Source of the DNA: an uncultured Pseudomonadota bacterium
GTDB taxonomy: Bacteria > Pseudomonadota > Gammaproteobacteria > Burkholderiales > SG8-39
Assembly: GCA_903909415.1 (NCBI GenBank)
Contig: CAIVVS010000250.1
Span: 1-42,627, forward strand
Length of the DNA: 42,627 nucleotides
Direction of reading: 5' to 3'
Positions 14,343 through 22,769 of this stretch are shown one piece after another (the stretch's first letter is position 1; every line of letters begins with the position of its first letter). Made by a program: the position numbers and the translations under genes. The notes under the pieces were generated by a model. The model was given only the letters and a program-made list of their open reading frames with translations, was not told the DNA's origin and made no database searches.

Positions 14343-14730
14343 CCTTGGCGCATTCATGGTCCTGCTCGGCCGTGCCGCCGCCGCAGCCGATCGCGCCGAT
14401 GACCTTGCCGCCGAGGCTGATCGGGTAGCCGCCGGTGGTGGGCAGCAGCTCGCCCTTGCTGACCGCGGGCACGAGGTTGAAGAACACGCCGTGCTGGGTC
14501 TTCATGAACTCGACGATCTCGATGGTCGGCTTCTTGAAGGCCACCGAGGCGCAGGCCTTGGCGCGCGAGGTGTCGGTGGTGAAAAAGCCGGTGCCGTCGC
14601 CCTTCAGGGTGAGCACCAGGCGGCCGGACTCGTCCACGACGGAGACCGTCATGGGGGTGCCGATGGCGCGGGCCTTGTCGCGGGCTGCGCGCGCGGCGCG
14701 CTCGGCGAGGTCCAGGGTGAGTTCGATCAT
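14317..14730 (-). CDS. GlcG/HbpS-family (heme-degrading-type) protein
   Basis: This 137-residue protein matches the GlcG/HbpS family by its N-terminal helix (AERAARAARDKARAIG), the SVVDESGRLV strand, the DTSRAKACASVAFKKPT segment and the C-terminal GAIGCGGGTAEQDHECAKAG. Family members bind heme, cobalamin or small organic ligands; many occur as small accessory proteins in organic-acid catabolic operons and their role is unclear. No signal peptide is present. It is the last gene of the minus arm of locus 2, 83 bases after the family-3 binding protein. Its 3' end has been duplicated just past the stop. Confidence 0.85.
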   Translation of the reverse strand: MIELTLDLAERAARAARDKARAIGTPMTVSVVDESGRLVLTLKGDGTGFFTTDTSRAKACASVAFKKPTIEIVEFMKTQHGVFFNLVPAVSKGELLPTTGGYPISLGGKVIGAIGCGGGTAEQDHECAKAGAEAVAS

Positions 14731-14813
14731 GCTGTCTCCGGTAGGGGCTTGCGCGCGGATGGCGCAGGGTCGGGCGATCTTAGCCGACCGGGAGACGGAT
14801 TTGCTGCGTCGCG

Positions 14814-15506
14814 CTAGGCGGTTTCCGAGGCGGCATCCCCGCCGCCCAGCCAGCGCCGCTCCAGTTCGTCCGCCGCACCGGAGGCACGCAGTGCTGCCAG
14901 CGACTGGTTGAAGGTCTGCAGCAGCACGGGGCGCCTGCCCTTGGCCACGGCCAGCGCCAGCGGCAGGGTGGCGTAGGGTGCCTCGGGCAGGGCGAACTTC
15001 CCCGCGAACGACTGGCGTGCAAGGCGCAGGCCGGCCTGGAAGTTCAGCGCGGCGGCGTCGGCGCGGCCTTCCAGCACGGCGCGGAAGGAATCGGGATAGG
15101 ACACGCCGTCCAGCACGCTGATGTCCGGATGGGAACGCATGATCTCCGCGTACAGCGGGCCGGCCTTGGGCGTGGCGATGCGCTTGCCGCGCAGCGCGTC
15201 CAGCGACATGGCGGGCGCGGCGGGTTGCGGCAGGAACAGCGCGGCCCCGGTCTGCACCAGCGGGTCGGAGAAATCCATCTCCGCCTGCCGCGCCGGGGTG
15301 ACGCCCTGGTAGGCGAGCGCATCGACCTCGCCCGCGAGCAGCGCCTCGCCGGCGCGGGCGATCGGCAGCGGCACGAAGCGGTGCGCCGCCGCGCCATGCA
15401 ACAGGGTGGCGGACACCAGTTCCACCAGCCAGCCGGTGGCGCGCTCGCCCTCCATGAAGCCGAAGGGCTCGAAGGGCTGGTGGAAGCCGATGCGCAGGGT
15501 GGGCAT
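14814..15506 (-). CDS. Family-3 solute-binding-domain protein without a visible signal peptide
   Basis: This 230-residue protein is built as a bacterial extracellular solute-binding domain of family 3. It begins directly at the first strand (TLRIGFHQPFEPFGFMEG), with the typical PLPIARAGEALLAGEVDALAYQGVTPARQ-like ligand lobe and the QFNQSL-like C-terminal helix (LQTFNQSLAAL). Family proteins bind amino acids and related acids in the periplasm. No hydrophobic leader precedes the first strand, so it may be cytoplasmic, or a leader has been lost. It starts six bases after the Bug gene stop. A sensor or carrier role for an intermediate is possible but unproven. Confidence 0.75.
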   Translation of the reverse strand: MPTLRIGFHQPFEPFGFMEGERATGWLVELVSATLLHGAAAHRFVPLPIARAGEALLAGEVDALAYQGVTPARQAEMDFSDPLVQTGAALFLPQPAAPAMSLDALRGKRIATPKAGPLYAEIMRSHPDISVLDGVSYPDSFRAVLEGRADAAALNFQAGLRLARQSFAGKFALPEAPYATLPLALAVAKGRRPVLLQTFNQSLAALRASGAADELERRWLGGGDAASETA

Positions 15507-15512
15507 GGCCGC

Positions 15513-16496
15513 CTAGTTCTCCGCGCTGAAGCCGGAGGATTTCACCACGCGCGCCCAGCGTTCGGACTCCGAGCGGATGCGCGCGGCGAACTCGGCCGGC
15601 GTGCCCGCCACCGGTTCCATGCCGAGCTTGCGCAGTTCCGCGCGCACTTCGGCGACCGCCATGGCGCGCACGAGTTCGGCGTGCAGGCGCCGCACCACCG
15701 CATCCGGCGTGGCCGCGGGCACCACGATGCCGGACCAGGCCTGGGCCTGCATGCGGGGAAAGCCCGCTTCGGCCATGGTCGGCGTGGCGGGCAGCAGCCC
15801 GGCGCGCGTGGCGCCGGTGACGGCGAGCGCGCGCAGCTTGCCGGAATCCACCTGTGTGCGGATGGTGTCCAGCGACAGGAAGCCGGCCTGGACGCGTCCG
15901 GCGAGCAGGTCGGGCAGCATGGTGGGCGAGCCCTTGTAGGGCACGTGCGTGAGGTCCGTGCCGTACTCCAGGTTGATCAGCACGCCGAGGAAATGCGAAG
16001 GCGTGCCCGGTGCGATCGAGCCGTACGAGACCTTGCCGGGATTGGCCTTTACCCAGGCGATGAACTCGGCCACGCTGGCGGCGGGCACGCCCGGATGGAC
16101 GGTGAGCGCGAAGGGCGAATTGAGCAGTTCGCTCACCGGCGCGAAGTCGCGCTGGGGGTCGTACGGCAGCTTGCGGTAGATGTGCGGATTGACCGCGAGG
16201 ATGGCCTGCGTCGCGAGCAGGGCGGTATGGCCGTCGGCGCGCGCCGCCTGCAGGGCCTGTGCCGCGACGATGCCGCCGCCGCCCGGGCGCGCCTCGACCA
16301 GCAGCGGCTGCCCGGTCGATTCCCGGAAGCGCTCGCCGATGGCGCGCAGCGAACTCTCCAGGACGCCGCCCGCGGCGAAGGGCACCAGCACGCGCACCGG
16401 CTGCGCGGGAAACTCCTGCGCGGCGGCGTGCCCGGCGAGCGCCGCCAGGGCGAACACGGCGAGCACGGCCATGGCGACCGGGGCGACGCGCTTCAT
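15513..16496 (-). CDS. Bug/TctC-family solute-binding protein coupled to a TRAP transporter
   Basis: This 327-residue protein has a signal peptide (MKRVAPVAMAVLAVFALAAL, cleavage near AAAQE). Bug markers are PAQPVRVLVPFAAGG, LLVEARPGGGGIVAAQAL and VPYKGSPTMLPDLLAGRVQ. It should bind a carboxylate in the periplasm. The start at 16496 overlaps the stop of the DctM permease gene (ATGA), so a tripartite-tricarboxylate-type receptor is translated together with a TRAP transporter. The two families normally use different membrane partners. It may be an extra receptor for the same compound or a periplasmic sensor. Confidence 0.92.
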   Translation of the reverse strand: MKRVAPVAMAVLAVFALAALAGHAAAQEFPAQPVRVLVPFAAGGVLESSLRAIGERFRESTGQPLLVEARPGGGGIVAAQALQAARADGHTALLATQAILAVNPHIYRKLPYDPQRDFAPVSELLNSPFALTVHPGVPAASVAEFIAWVKANPGKVSYGSIAPGTPSHFLGVLINLEYGTDLTHVPYKGSPTMLPDLLAGRVQAGFLSLDTIRTQVDSGKLRALAVTGATRAGLLPATPTMAEAGFPRMQAQAWSGIVVPAATPDAVVRRLHAELVRAMAVAEVRAELRKLGMEPVAGTPAEFAARIRSESERWARVVKSSGFSAEN

Positions 16497-17797
16497 CCTT
16501 TGAGCATCCTTGGCAGCCATAGCGCGATCTCCGGGAAAAGCGTGAGCAGGGCGAGCAGCACCAGGTCGGCGAAGATGAAGGGCATCACGCCGCGGTAGAT
16601 GGTGCGCAGGGGGATGTGCGGGGCCATGCCGTGCAGCACGAAGACGATGATGCCGATCGGCGGGATGATCATGCCCAGCTCGATCACCACCACGTTGATG
16701 ATGCCCCACCAGACCGGGTCGTAGCCCAGCTTCTCGATGATGGGCAGCACGAAGGGCAGGGTGATCAGCATCGCGGCGATCTCGTCGAACACCGCGCCCA
16801 GCACCAGGTAGGCCACCAGCAGCAGGAAGATCACCACCACCGGGGACACGTCCAGTCCGCCGACCATGGCGACCAGCGCCTCGGGGACGCGCGCCAGGTT
16901 GATGAAGTAGGTGAACACCGAGGCGCCGATGATGATGACGTAGATCATCGCGGTGGCGCTGGCCGATTCGCGCAGGCCGCGCCACACGCTGTCCCAGTCC
17001 AGGCGCCGGCGCGCCAGCGCGAACGCGAGGGACAGGACCGCCGCCACCGACGCCGCCTCGTTGACGGTGAAGATGCCGCTGTACAGGCCGCCGAACACTG
17101 CCAGCATCAGCGCCAGCACCGGCGCGGCGTTCCACAGCGCCTGGACGCGCCCGGCCCATGCCACGCGCGCGCTGGCCGGCGCCACCCCCGGCTCCAGCCG
17201 GACCACGATCCAGATCGCCGCGAGGTTGAGCGCGATCGCCAGCAGCGCCGGCACCACCGCCGCCATGAACAGGTCGAAGATGAAGGTGCGCGAGACGATG
17301 CAGTACAGGATCATCACGATGGACGGCGGGATCAGCGACTTGAGCGTGCCGCCCGCGGCGATGGTCCCGGTGGTGAAGGCCTCGCCGTAGCCCCGGCGCA
17401 GCATCTCGGGCAGCGCCGCCTTGGCGAAGGTGGCGGCGGTCGCCGTGGACGAGCCGCACACCGCGCCGAAGCCGGCGCAGCCGCCGATGGTCGCGTAGGC
17501 GAGGCCACCCCTGCGGTGTCCGAGGAAGGCGGCGGCCGCGTTGTACAGGTCGGCCGAGAAGCCGGCGGCGCTGGCGAAGGTGCCCATCAGCAGGAACAGC
17601 GGCACGGTGGCCAGGTCCACGCTGGACAGCAGGCCCGAGGGTTCGGACGCGAGGATGGTGAGAGCCGGCGACCAGCCCGCCTGCAGCGCGTAGCCGAACA
17701 CGCCGACGATGATCATCGCGAAGCCGATCGGCACCTGCAGCAGGATCAGCGCGAACAGCGCGGCGATGCCCATCCCGCCTATGGCCAGGGCCGACAT
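16493..17797 (-). CDS. TRAP transporter large permease subunit (DctM type)
   Basis: This 434-residue, strongly hydrophobic protein has about 12 membrane segments. DctM signatures include LLMGTFASAAGFSADLYNAA, AAGGTLKSLIPPSIVMI and ELGMIIPPIGIIVFVLHG. With DctQ and DctP upstream it forms a sodium-driven importer of organic acids. It begins three bases after the DctQ stop and overlaps the downstream Bug gene. Other genes of this locus suggest an aromatic or arylalkanoic acid as cargo, which is inferred. Confidence 0.93.
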   Translation of the reverse strand: MSALAIGGMGIAALFALILLQVPIGFAMIIVGVFGYALQAGWSPALTILASEPSGLLSSVDLATVPLFLLMGTFASAAGFSADLYNAAAAFLGHRRGGLAYATIGGCAGFGAVCGSSTATAATFAKAALPEMLRRGYGEAFTTGTIAAGGTLKSLIPPSIVMILYCIVSRTFIFDLFMAAVVPALLAIALNLAAIWIVVRLEPGVAPASARVAWAGRVQALWNAAPVLALMLAVFGGLYSGIFTVNEAASVAAVLSLAFALARRRLDWDSVWRGLRESASATAMIYVIIIGASVFTYFINLARVPEALVAMVGGLDVSPVVVIFLLLVAYLVLGAVFDEIAAMLITLPFVLPIIEKLGYDPVWWGIINVVVIELGMIIPPIGIIVFVLHGMAPHIPLRTIYRGVMPFIFADLVLLALLTLFPEIALWLPRMLKG

Positions 17798-17800
17798 GCG

Positions 17801-18364
17801 CTAGTGCCGTCCCGCCATCGCGGCGTCGTCCGCGTCGCCCGGCGGGCCGCCGTGCGTGCGGCCCAGGCAGCGCCCGACGTCCAGCAGGAACACGATCACC
17901 TGCACGGCGACGGCGGCCCAGAGGATGGCCGAGACCACGTACCAGAAGGGCGCGGTCGGGATCTTCAGCACCCAGGTGGTTTCATTGGCGTGCGCGATCT
18001 TGCCGGCGTACACGCTGAACTGCCAGGCCATCGCGCCCATGACGATGGCCACGGCCAGCGCGGCGACGGCGTCGAGCACGCGTGAGACGCGCGCGCCGAA
18101 CACGGTGTCCGCGATGCGGATGGTGATGTTGGCGCGTTCCATCAGCCCCACCGGGATGCAGCAGGCGATGGCCACCGCAACCGCGACGCCGCCGAGGTCG
18201 CGCACGCCCTCGATCGGCTTGTTGGCCAGCCAGCGCAGGGTGCCGTCGGCCAGGGTCATGACCGCCAGCGCCATCAGCGCGAGCAGTCCGACGACGGACA
18301 GCGCCCGCGTTGCCCCCAGGCCGAGGCGTTCCAGGTTGCGAAGCATCGGCCCGGGTCTGTGCAC
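17801..18364 (-). CDS. TRAP transporter small permease subunit (DctQ type)
   Basis: This 187-residue membrane protein has four predicted hydrophobic segments, near residues 20-40, 60-80, 95-118 and 138-160 (WYVVSAILWAAVAVQVIVFLL). This is the usual DctQ layout, with the interface motif RANITI after the second segment. Start choice is uncertain. GTG 18364 follows the DctP stop directly; ATG 18346 would give a protein six residues shorter. Neither has a strong ribosome binding site, which fits coupling to DctP. It bridges the binding protein and the DctM channel. Confidence 0.88.
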   Translation of the reverse strand: MHRPGPMLRNLERLGLGATRALSVVGLLALMALAVMTLADGTLRWLANKPIEGVRDLGGVAVAVAIACCIPVGLMERANITIRIADTVFGARVSRVLDAVAALAVAIVMGAMAWQFSVYAGKIAHANETTWVLKIPTAPFWYVVSAILWAAVAVQVIVFLLDVGRCLGRTHGGPPGDADDAAMAGRH

Positions 18365-19372
18365 TTACCTGCCGGCGCGCACGGCGGCGATCTCCGCCTG
18401 CACCAGCGCGTAGAGCTCCTTGTTGCGAGGGGACTTGGCGATCCAGGCCTCGGTCACGGACTTGAACGCCGGCTGCATGGCGTCGAGCTCGGACTGGTTG
18501 GGCATCACCACCTTGCGCTTCGGGTCGGCCTGCAACTGCTTGACCAGCGTGTCGTTGTAGGCGCCGATGTGGTCGTTGAACCTCGCCGCCGTCCAGTTGC
18601 CGCTGTACTTGCGGATCGCGTCCTGGCCGGCCTTGGGCAGGGCGTCGAACTTCTTCTTGTTCATCAGGATGGCCAGCGGCACGATGCCCAGGCGCGTGAA
18701 GTAGTGCGAGCTAGTCACGCGCGAGATGCCGAAGTCGAACAGCGGCGCCGGGTGCGAGGTGGTCCCGTCGATGGTGCCGCGGCCGATGGCCTCGGGGATC
18801 TCGGTCACCGGCATGCCGATGGGCACGGCGCCCAGCGCCTTGAGCGTCTCGCCCTCGACCGCGCCGGAGGAGCGGATCTTCTTGCCGCGGATGTCGGCGA
18901 TGCTGTTCAGCGCGTTGCGCGAGTGCAGGCTGTAGGGCGCGGTGGCGAACAGCCCGATCGGGAAGAATTCGTCATAGCCCTTGATCCTGCCGGTCAGCAC
19001 CAGGCGCGTGTAGACCAGGGTGCCTTCCTTCAGTTCGGCGAACAGGCCCGGCAGCTCGAACACCTCGTTTTCCTGGAAGCGTCCCGGGGTGTAGGAGGCG
19101 ATCACCCAGCCGATGTCGGACACGCCGTCGAGCACCATCTGCGCCTGCTGCAGCGGGCTGCGCCCGAGCGCGCCGTTGGGGAACAGCTCGATCTCCACGC
19201 TGCCGGCGGCGTCCTTGTTGACCGCATCGGCGAAGGGCTTCATCACGCCGAGGAAGGTCTGTTCCTTGTCCGGGGTGAAGACCGCGAACTTGAGCTTCTG
19301 GGCCTGGGCCTGCGCGGCGCCGGCGAAGGCGATCGCCAGGGCTGCTGCCACTGCTGCGACGGTTCTTTTCAT
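18365..19372 (-). CDS. TRAP transporter solute-binding protein (DctP type)
   Basis: This 335-residue periplasmic protein has a clear signal peptide (MKRTVAAVAAALAIAFAGAA, cleavage near AQAQA). DctP features include FADAVNKDAAGSVEIELFPNG, the conserved arginine region RGKKIRSSGAVEG and the specificity segment RGTIDGTTSHPAP. DctP proteins generally clamp a ligand carboxylate with a conserved arginine. A GAGGAGGAG site precedes ATG 19372. It lies 79 bases downstream of the FAH-family gene and starts the transporter block DctP-DctQ-DctM-Bug. Confidence 0.93.
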   Translation of the reverse strand: MKRTVAAVAAALAIAFAGAAQAQAQKLKFAVFTPDKEQTFLGVMKPFADAVNKDAAGSVEIELFPNGALGRSPLQQAQMVLDGVSDIGWVIASYTPGRFQENEVFELPGLFAELKEGTLVYTRLVLTGRIKGYDEFFPIGLFATAPYSLHSRNALNSIADIRGKKIRSSGAVEGETLKALGAVPIGMPVTEIPEAIGRGTIDGTTSHPAPLFDFGISRVTSSHYFTRLGIVPLAILMNKKKFDALPKAGQDAIRKYSGNWTAARFNDHIGAYNDTLVKQLQADPKRKVVMPNQSELDAMQPAFKSVTEAWIAKSPRNKELYALVQAEIAAVRAGR

Positions 19373-19451
19373 GGACTCCTCCTCGTGGTGTCGTTCCCGG
19401 CGCGTCCCTCTGCGGGGCTCGCGCCGGGCGTTTGCTGCGCGGGACGGGCGC

Positions 19452-20300
19452 TCAGCCTTCGGTGATGCCGTTGCGCAGGATGCCGACCTTGTCGATCTCG
19501 ATCTCCACCGTGTCGCCGGGGTTCATCCACACCGGAGGCGTGCGGCGCGCGCCGACGCCGCCCGGCGTGCCGGTGACGATCACGTCGCCGGGCACGAGGT
19601 TGGTGAAGGTGGAGATGTAGGCGATCAGCGCCGGGATCTTGAAGATCATCATCTCGGTGGTGGCGCGCTGCATCTCCTGGCCGTTCAGGCGGCAGGTCAT
19701 GGTCATCACGGTGTTGGCCGGGATCTCGTCGGCCGTCACCATCCAGGGGCCGAAGCCGCCGGTCTGGAAGAAGTTCTTGCCGGCGGTCCACTGCATGGTG
19801 TGGCGCTGCCAGTCGCGCACCGAGCCGTCGTTGTAGCAGCTGTAGCCGGCGATGTGGTCCCAGGACTGCTCCTGGCTGATGCGACGGCCGCCCTTGCCGA
19901 TGACCACGGCGATCTCGGCCTCGTAGTCGAAGGTCTTGGACTCGTGCGGGCGCACCAGCGGCTGCTCGTGGCCGACCTGCGAGTCGTTCAGGCGGATGAA
20001 CAGCGCGGGGTTCTCGGTCTTCTCGCGGCCGGTCTCGACGCGGTGTTCCTCGTAGTTCAGGCCCACGCAGACGATCTTGTCCGGGTTGGGGATCACCGGC
20101 AGCCACTTGATCTGGCTGGTCTGGAAGTCGGGGGTGGCGCCGGCGGCTGCCTTGCGGGCCTCTTCGATGCCGTTGCCCGCGAGCAGGGCGCGCAGGTCCG
20201 GGAAGCGCGAGCCGATGCGGCTGGCGAGGTCGATGATGCCCTTGTCGGTGACGATTCCGTATCCGATGCCCTTCGGGCTCTGGTAGGTGGCGAGTTTCAT
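19452..20300 (-). CDS. Fumarylacetoacetate-hydrolase-family protein
   Basis: This 282-residue protein carries the FAH catalytic fold. Metal ligands are expected at Glu127 and Glu129 (FDYEAEIAVVIGKGG) and Asp158 (CYNDGSVRDWQ), and VTGTPGGVGARRTPPVWMNPGD is split across the usual VGTPAGVG region. Members hydrolyse C-C bonds of acylpyruvates, or hydrate or decarboxylate 2-oxo-enoates from ring cleavage. Here it heads the minus arm of locus 2, opposite a VOC protein and a flavin hydroxylase, so it probably processes their product. It is likely cytoplasmic and has no partner subunit in the window. Confidence 0.9.
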   Translation of the reverse strand: MKLATYQSPKGIGYGIVTDKGIIDLASRIGSRFPDLRALLAGNGIEEARKAAAGATPDFQTSQIKWLPVIPNPDKIVCVGLNYEEHRVETGREKTENPALFIRLNDSQVGHEQPLVRPHESKTFDYEAEIAVVIGKGGRRISQEQSWDHIAGYSCYNDGSVRDWQRHTMQWTAGKNFFQTGGFGPWMVTADEIPANTVMTMTCRLNGQEMQRATTEMMIFKIPALIAYISTFTNLVPGDVIVTGTPGGVGARRTPPVWMNPGDTVEIEIDKVGILRNGITEG

Positions 20301-20343
20301 GGTTCCTTCTTGGCTTGTGCCGTCTGCGTTGACATGCGGTGTT

Positions 20344-20376
20344 GGAAAACTGCGCTGCTTCGGAAAACTGCGCTGC
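20344..20376. repeat. Two copies of GGAAAACTGCGCTGC
   Basis: Exact 15-base copies at 20344-20358 and 20362-20376 lie in the predicted 5' untranslated region of the FAH-family gene. They may be direct-repeat binding sites or a local tandem duplication. Confidence 0.65.
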
Positions 20377-20395
20377 GCCGGGAATACAGCGCGTC

Positions 20396-20423
20396 AGTGT
20401 AGCGGATGGTTCGGCGGGAGCAA
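20396..20423 (-). promoter_or_regulatory. Candidate sigma-70 promoter for the FAH/TRAP operon
   Basis: On the minus strand TTGCTC and TACACT are separated by 16 bases and would start RNA about 90 bases before the FAH-family start. The match is partial, so it is only a candidate. Confidence 0.35.
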
Positions 20424-20543
20424 GCGTATCGTCCTGTGAGATTTATTGCGGTGCAGCGTTGACTCGAGATGCCCGGGGCTGCGTAAATATCGCATCCTGA
20501 GACTTTCTGTTCCACCACGTTGCAGAACCCCGAGGCGAATCCC

Positions 20544-21179
20544 ATGGCCGCACCCGCAATGCGCTTTTCCCACGTGGGCATCCACGTCACCGACCTGCCG
20601 AAGATGGTGAAGTTCTACACCCGCTACCTCGGCTTCACCGTCACCGACCGCGGTGAGCTGGAGGTACCGGGCGGCAAGGCGAAGTTCACCTTCATGTCGC
20701 GCGACCCGGGCGAGCACCACCAGTTCGTGGTCGCCACCGGGCGGCCGAAGGGCAGCTTCAACACCCTGAACCAGGTGTCCTTCCGCGTCGACGGCCTCAA
20801 GACCCTGCGCGCGCTGTACGCCATGGTCAAGCAGGCCAGGGTCGATGACCTGCGCCCCGTGACCCATGGCAACGCGCTGTCGGTGTACTTCCGCGATCCC
20901 GAGGGCAACCGGGTGGAACTGTTCATCGACACGCCCTGGTACGTGAACCAGCCGATGCGCGTGCCGCTGGACATGGAACTCTCCGACCGCGCGCTGTGGA
21001 AGTGGGCGGAAAGCCATGCGCGCTCGCTGCCCGGCTTCACGCCGGTGGCTAAGTGGAAGGCGGCGCTGGCCCGGCGCATGCGCGCGGACCAGGCGCGCCA
21101 CCTGAAGAGCGCGAAGGCGGCATTGGCTACGGCGATGAAAAAGGGCGCCTCCGCCAAGCGCGGCGCGGCAAGGGCCTGA
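20544..21179 (+). CDS. VOC-family protein (glyoxalase/extradiol dioxygenase-like)
   Basis: This 211-residue protein contains one vicinal-oxygen-chelate domain in residues 7-130. Candidate metal ligands are His10 (FSHVGIHV), His58 or His59 (GEHHQ) and Glu125 (NRVELFID), the His-His-Glu triad of type I extradiol dioxygenases and related enzymes. The last 80 residues are helical and rich in Lys, Ala and Arg (KSAKAALATAMKKGASAKRG). Next to a flavin hydroxylase and an FAH hydrolase, ring cleavage of a catechol-like compound is plausible. I prefer ATG 20544; a TTG eight codons upstream is possible. Confidence 0.82.
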   Translation: MAAPAMRFSHVGIHVTDLPKMVKFYTRYLGFTVTDRGELEVPGGKAKFTFMSRDPGEHHQFVVATGRPKGSFNTLNQVSFRVDGLKTLRALYAMVKQARVDDLRPVTHGNALSVYFRDPEGNRVELFIDTPWYVNQPMRVPLDMELSDRALWKWAESHARSLPGFTPVAKWKAALARRMRADQARHLKSAKAALATAMKKGASAKRGAARA

Positions 21180-21181
21180 GC

Positions 21182-22708
21182 ATGGACCAGGGCGCCGTCG
21201 TGGACGTAGCCATCGTCGGCCCGGGCACGCCCGTCGACGTGGCCGTCGTCGGCTACGGCCCGACCGGCGCGACCCTGGCCAACCTGCTGGGCGCGCACGG
21301 CCTGTCGGTCGCGGTGATCGAGCGCGAGCCGGACCTGCTCGACCTGCCGCGCGCGGTGCACTTCGACGACGAGGTGATGCGCCTGCTGGACACCATGGGC
21401 CTGGCGCAGGGCTTCGCGCAGCAATGCCGTCCGTCGGGTGGCATGCGCTACCTCAACCCCGCCGGCGAGCTGATGCTGGAGCGCGCCCCCGCGCGCGAAC
21501 CCGGCCCGCAGGGCTGGCATACCAACTACCTGTTCCACCAGCCGGACTTCGAGCGCCTGCTGCGGCGTGGCGTCGCGCGCTACCCGACGGTGCGGGTGCA
21601 TGCGGCGACCGAAGTCGAGTCCGTGCGGCAGGACGACAGCGGTGCGGCCCTCGTGCTGAACGACCTTCCCAGCAGCCGTCGCCATCCGCTGCGCGCGCGC
21701 TGGGTGGTGGGCTGCGACGGGGCGCGCTCGCTGGTGCGCCAGGCGATGGGCGCGATGCACGACGACCTCGGCCTGCACCAGCCCTGGCTGGTGGTGGACG
21801 TGACCCTGCTGCGCGACGTGCCCACGCTGCCCGAACAGACGGTGCAGTACTGCGATCCCGCGCGCCCGGTGACCTTCGTCAAGGTGACCGGACAGCGCCG
21901 CCGCTGGGAGATCATGCTCATGCCGGGCGACGAGCTCGCGCGCATGACCGAGCCCGCCACGGTGCTGAAGCTGATCGCGCCCTGGGTGCAGCCCGGGGAC
22001 GTGCGCATCGACCGAGGCGCGGTCTACACCTTCCATTCGCTGATCGCGACGCACTGGCGCGAGGGCCGGCTGCTGATCGCCGGCGACGCGGCGCACCAGA
22101 CGCCGCCGTTCCTGGGGCAGGGCATGTGCGCCGGCGTGCGCGACGCGGCCAACCTCGGCTGGAAGCTCGCCCGGGTGGTGAAGGGCGAGTCCCCCGCGGC
22201 GCTGCTGGACAGCTACTTCACCGAGCGCGAGCCGCATGCGCGGGTGTTCATCGAATCGGCGATGCGCCTGGGCGGCATCATCCAGACCACCGACCCGCTG
22301 GTCGCCGCCGAGCGCGACCGGCGCTTCCGGGAAGGCGGGCCGCAGGCCATCGTCAACCTGTCGCCGGCGCTCGGGCCGGGGCTGCATGCCGGACCTGCGC
22401 CCGCCGGGAGCCTCTCGCCGCAGCCGCTGCTGGCCGACGGCCGCCGGCTGGATGCGGCGATCGGCGGGGAGCGTTTCGCGCTGGTGGCCTGCCCCGAGTT
22501 GCTGGGCGCGCTCGATGCGCCGCAGGGCGTGGCAAGCGTCTGCGCTGACGGGGCGGTGGCCGACTGGCTGGCATCGCTGGGCGCGCGCGCCGTGCTGCTG
22601 CGCCCGGACCGGTATGTCTATGGCACGGCCGCCGACGCCGGCGGCGCCCGCGCGATGCTCGCTTCGTTGCGCGACGGATTGCAGGCTAGGATGGCGGCCG
22701 CGGCGTGA
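21182..22708 (+). CDS. FAD-dependent aromatic hydroxylase (MhpA/PheA-like)
   Basis: This 508-residue class A flavoprotein monooxygenase has the dinucleotide motif GYGPTGATLANLLGAHGLSV (from residue 24), the DG motif VVGCDGARSLVR, and the FAD-ribityl GD motif GDAAHQTPPFLGQGMCAG. Its closest functional group is 3-(3-hydroxyphenyl)propionate hydroxylase and related bifunctional hydroxylases, which add an ortho hydroxyl using NAD(P)H and oxygen. Its product would be a substrate for the VOC dioxygenase encoded just upstream. The start follows the VOC stop by two bases. The N-terminus contains an 11-residue tandem duplication (VDVAIVGPGTP then VDVAVVGYGPT), so an imperfect extra beta-strand precedes the real nucleotide-binding strand. 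Confidence 0.9.
   Translation: MDQGAVVDVAIVGPGTPVDVAVVGYGPTGATLANLLGAHGLSVAVIEREPDLLDLPRAVHFDDEVMRLLDTMGLAQGFAQQCRPSGGMRYLNPAGELMLERAPAREPGPQGWHTNYLFHQPDFERLLRRGVARYPTVRVHAATEVESVRQDDSGAALVLNDLPSSRRHPLRARWVVGCDGARSLVRQAMGAMHDDLGLHQPWLVVDVTLLRDVPTLPEQTVQYCDPARPVTFVKVTGQRRRWEIMLMPGDELARMTEPATVLKLIAPWVQPGDVRIDRGAVYTFHSLIATHWREGRLLIAGDAAHQTPPFLGQGMCAGVRDAANLGWKLARVVKGESPAALLDSYFTEREPHARVFIESAMRLGGIIQTTDPLVAAERDRRFREGGPQAIVNLSPALGPGLHAGPAPAGSLSPQPLLADGRRLDAAIGGERFALVACPELLGALDAPQGVASVCADGAVADWLASLGARAVLLRPDRYVYGTAADAGGARAMLASLRDGLQARMAAAA
21203..21268. repeat. 33-bp in-frame tandem duplication at the flavoprotein N-terminus
   Basis: Codons 7-17 (VDVAIVGPGTP) and 18-28 (VDVAVVGYGPT) are related copies. 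The second copy is the functional nucleotide-binding strand and loop, because it alone keeps GxGxxG. Confidence 0.65.
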
Positions 22709-22769
22709 GCGTTTGCCCGCGCCCGCAGCCAGCCCAACCCCTCGCCAGCCAAACAGAGAGGCACACCGC

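Larger units (their letters stand above)
20301..20543. promoter_or_regulatory. Divergent control region of locus 2
   Basis: These 243 bases separate the FAH-family gene (minus) and VOC gene (plus). They hold an 18-bp-period repeat at 20344-20376, a candidate minus promoter at 20396-20423 and a weaker plus candidate (TTGACT at 20459, AT-rich TAAATAT near 20484). I see no clear IclR-type palindrome. Confidence 0.5.
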
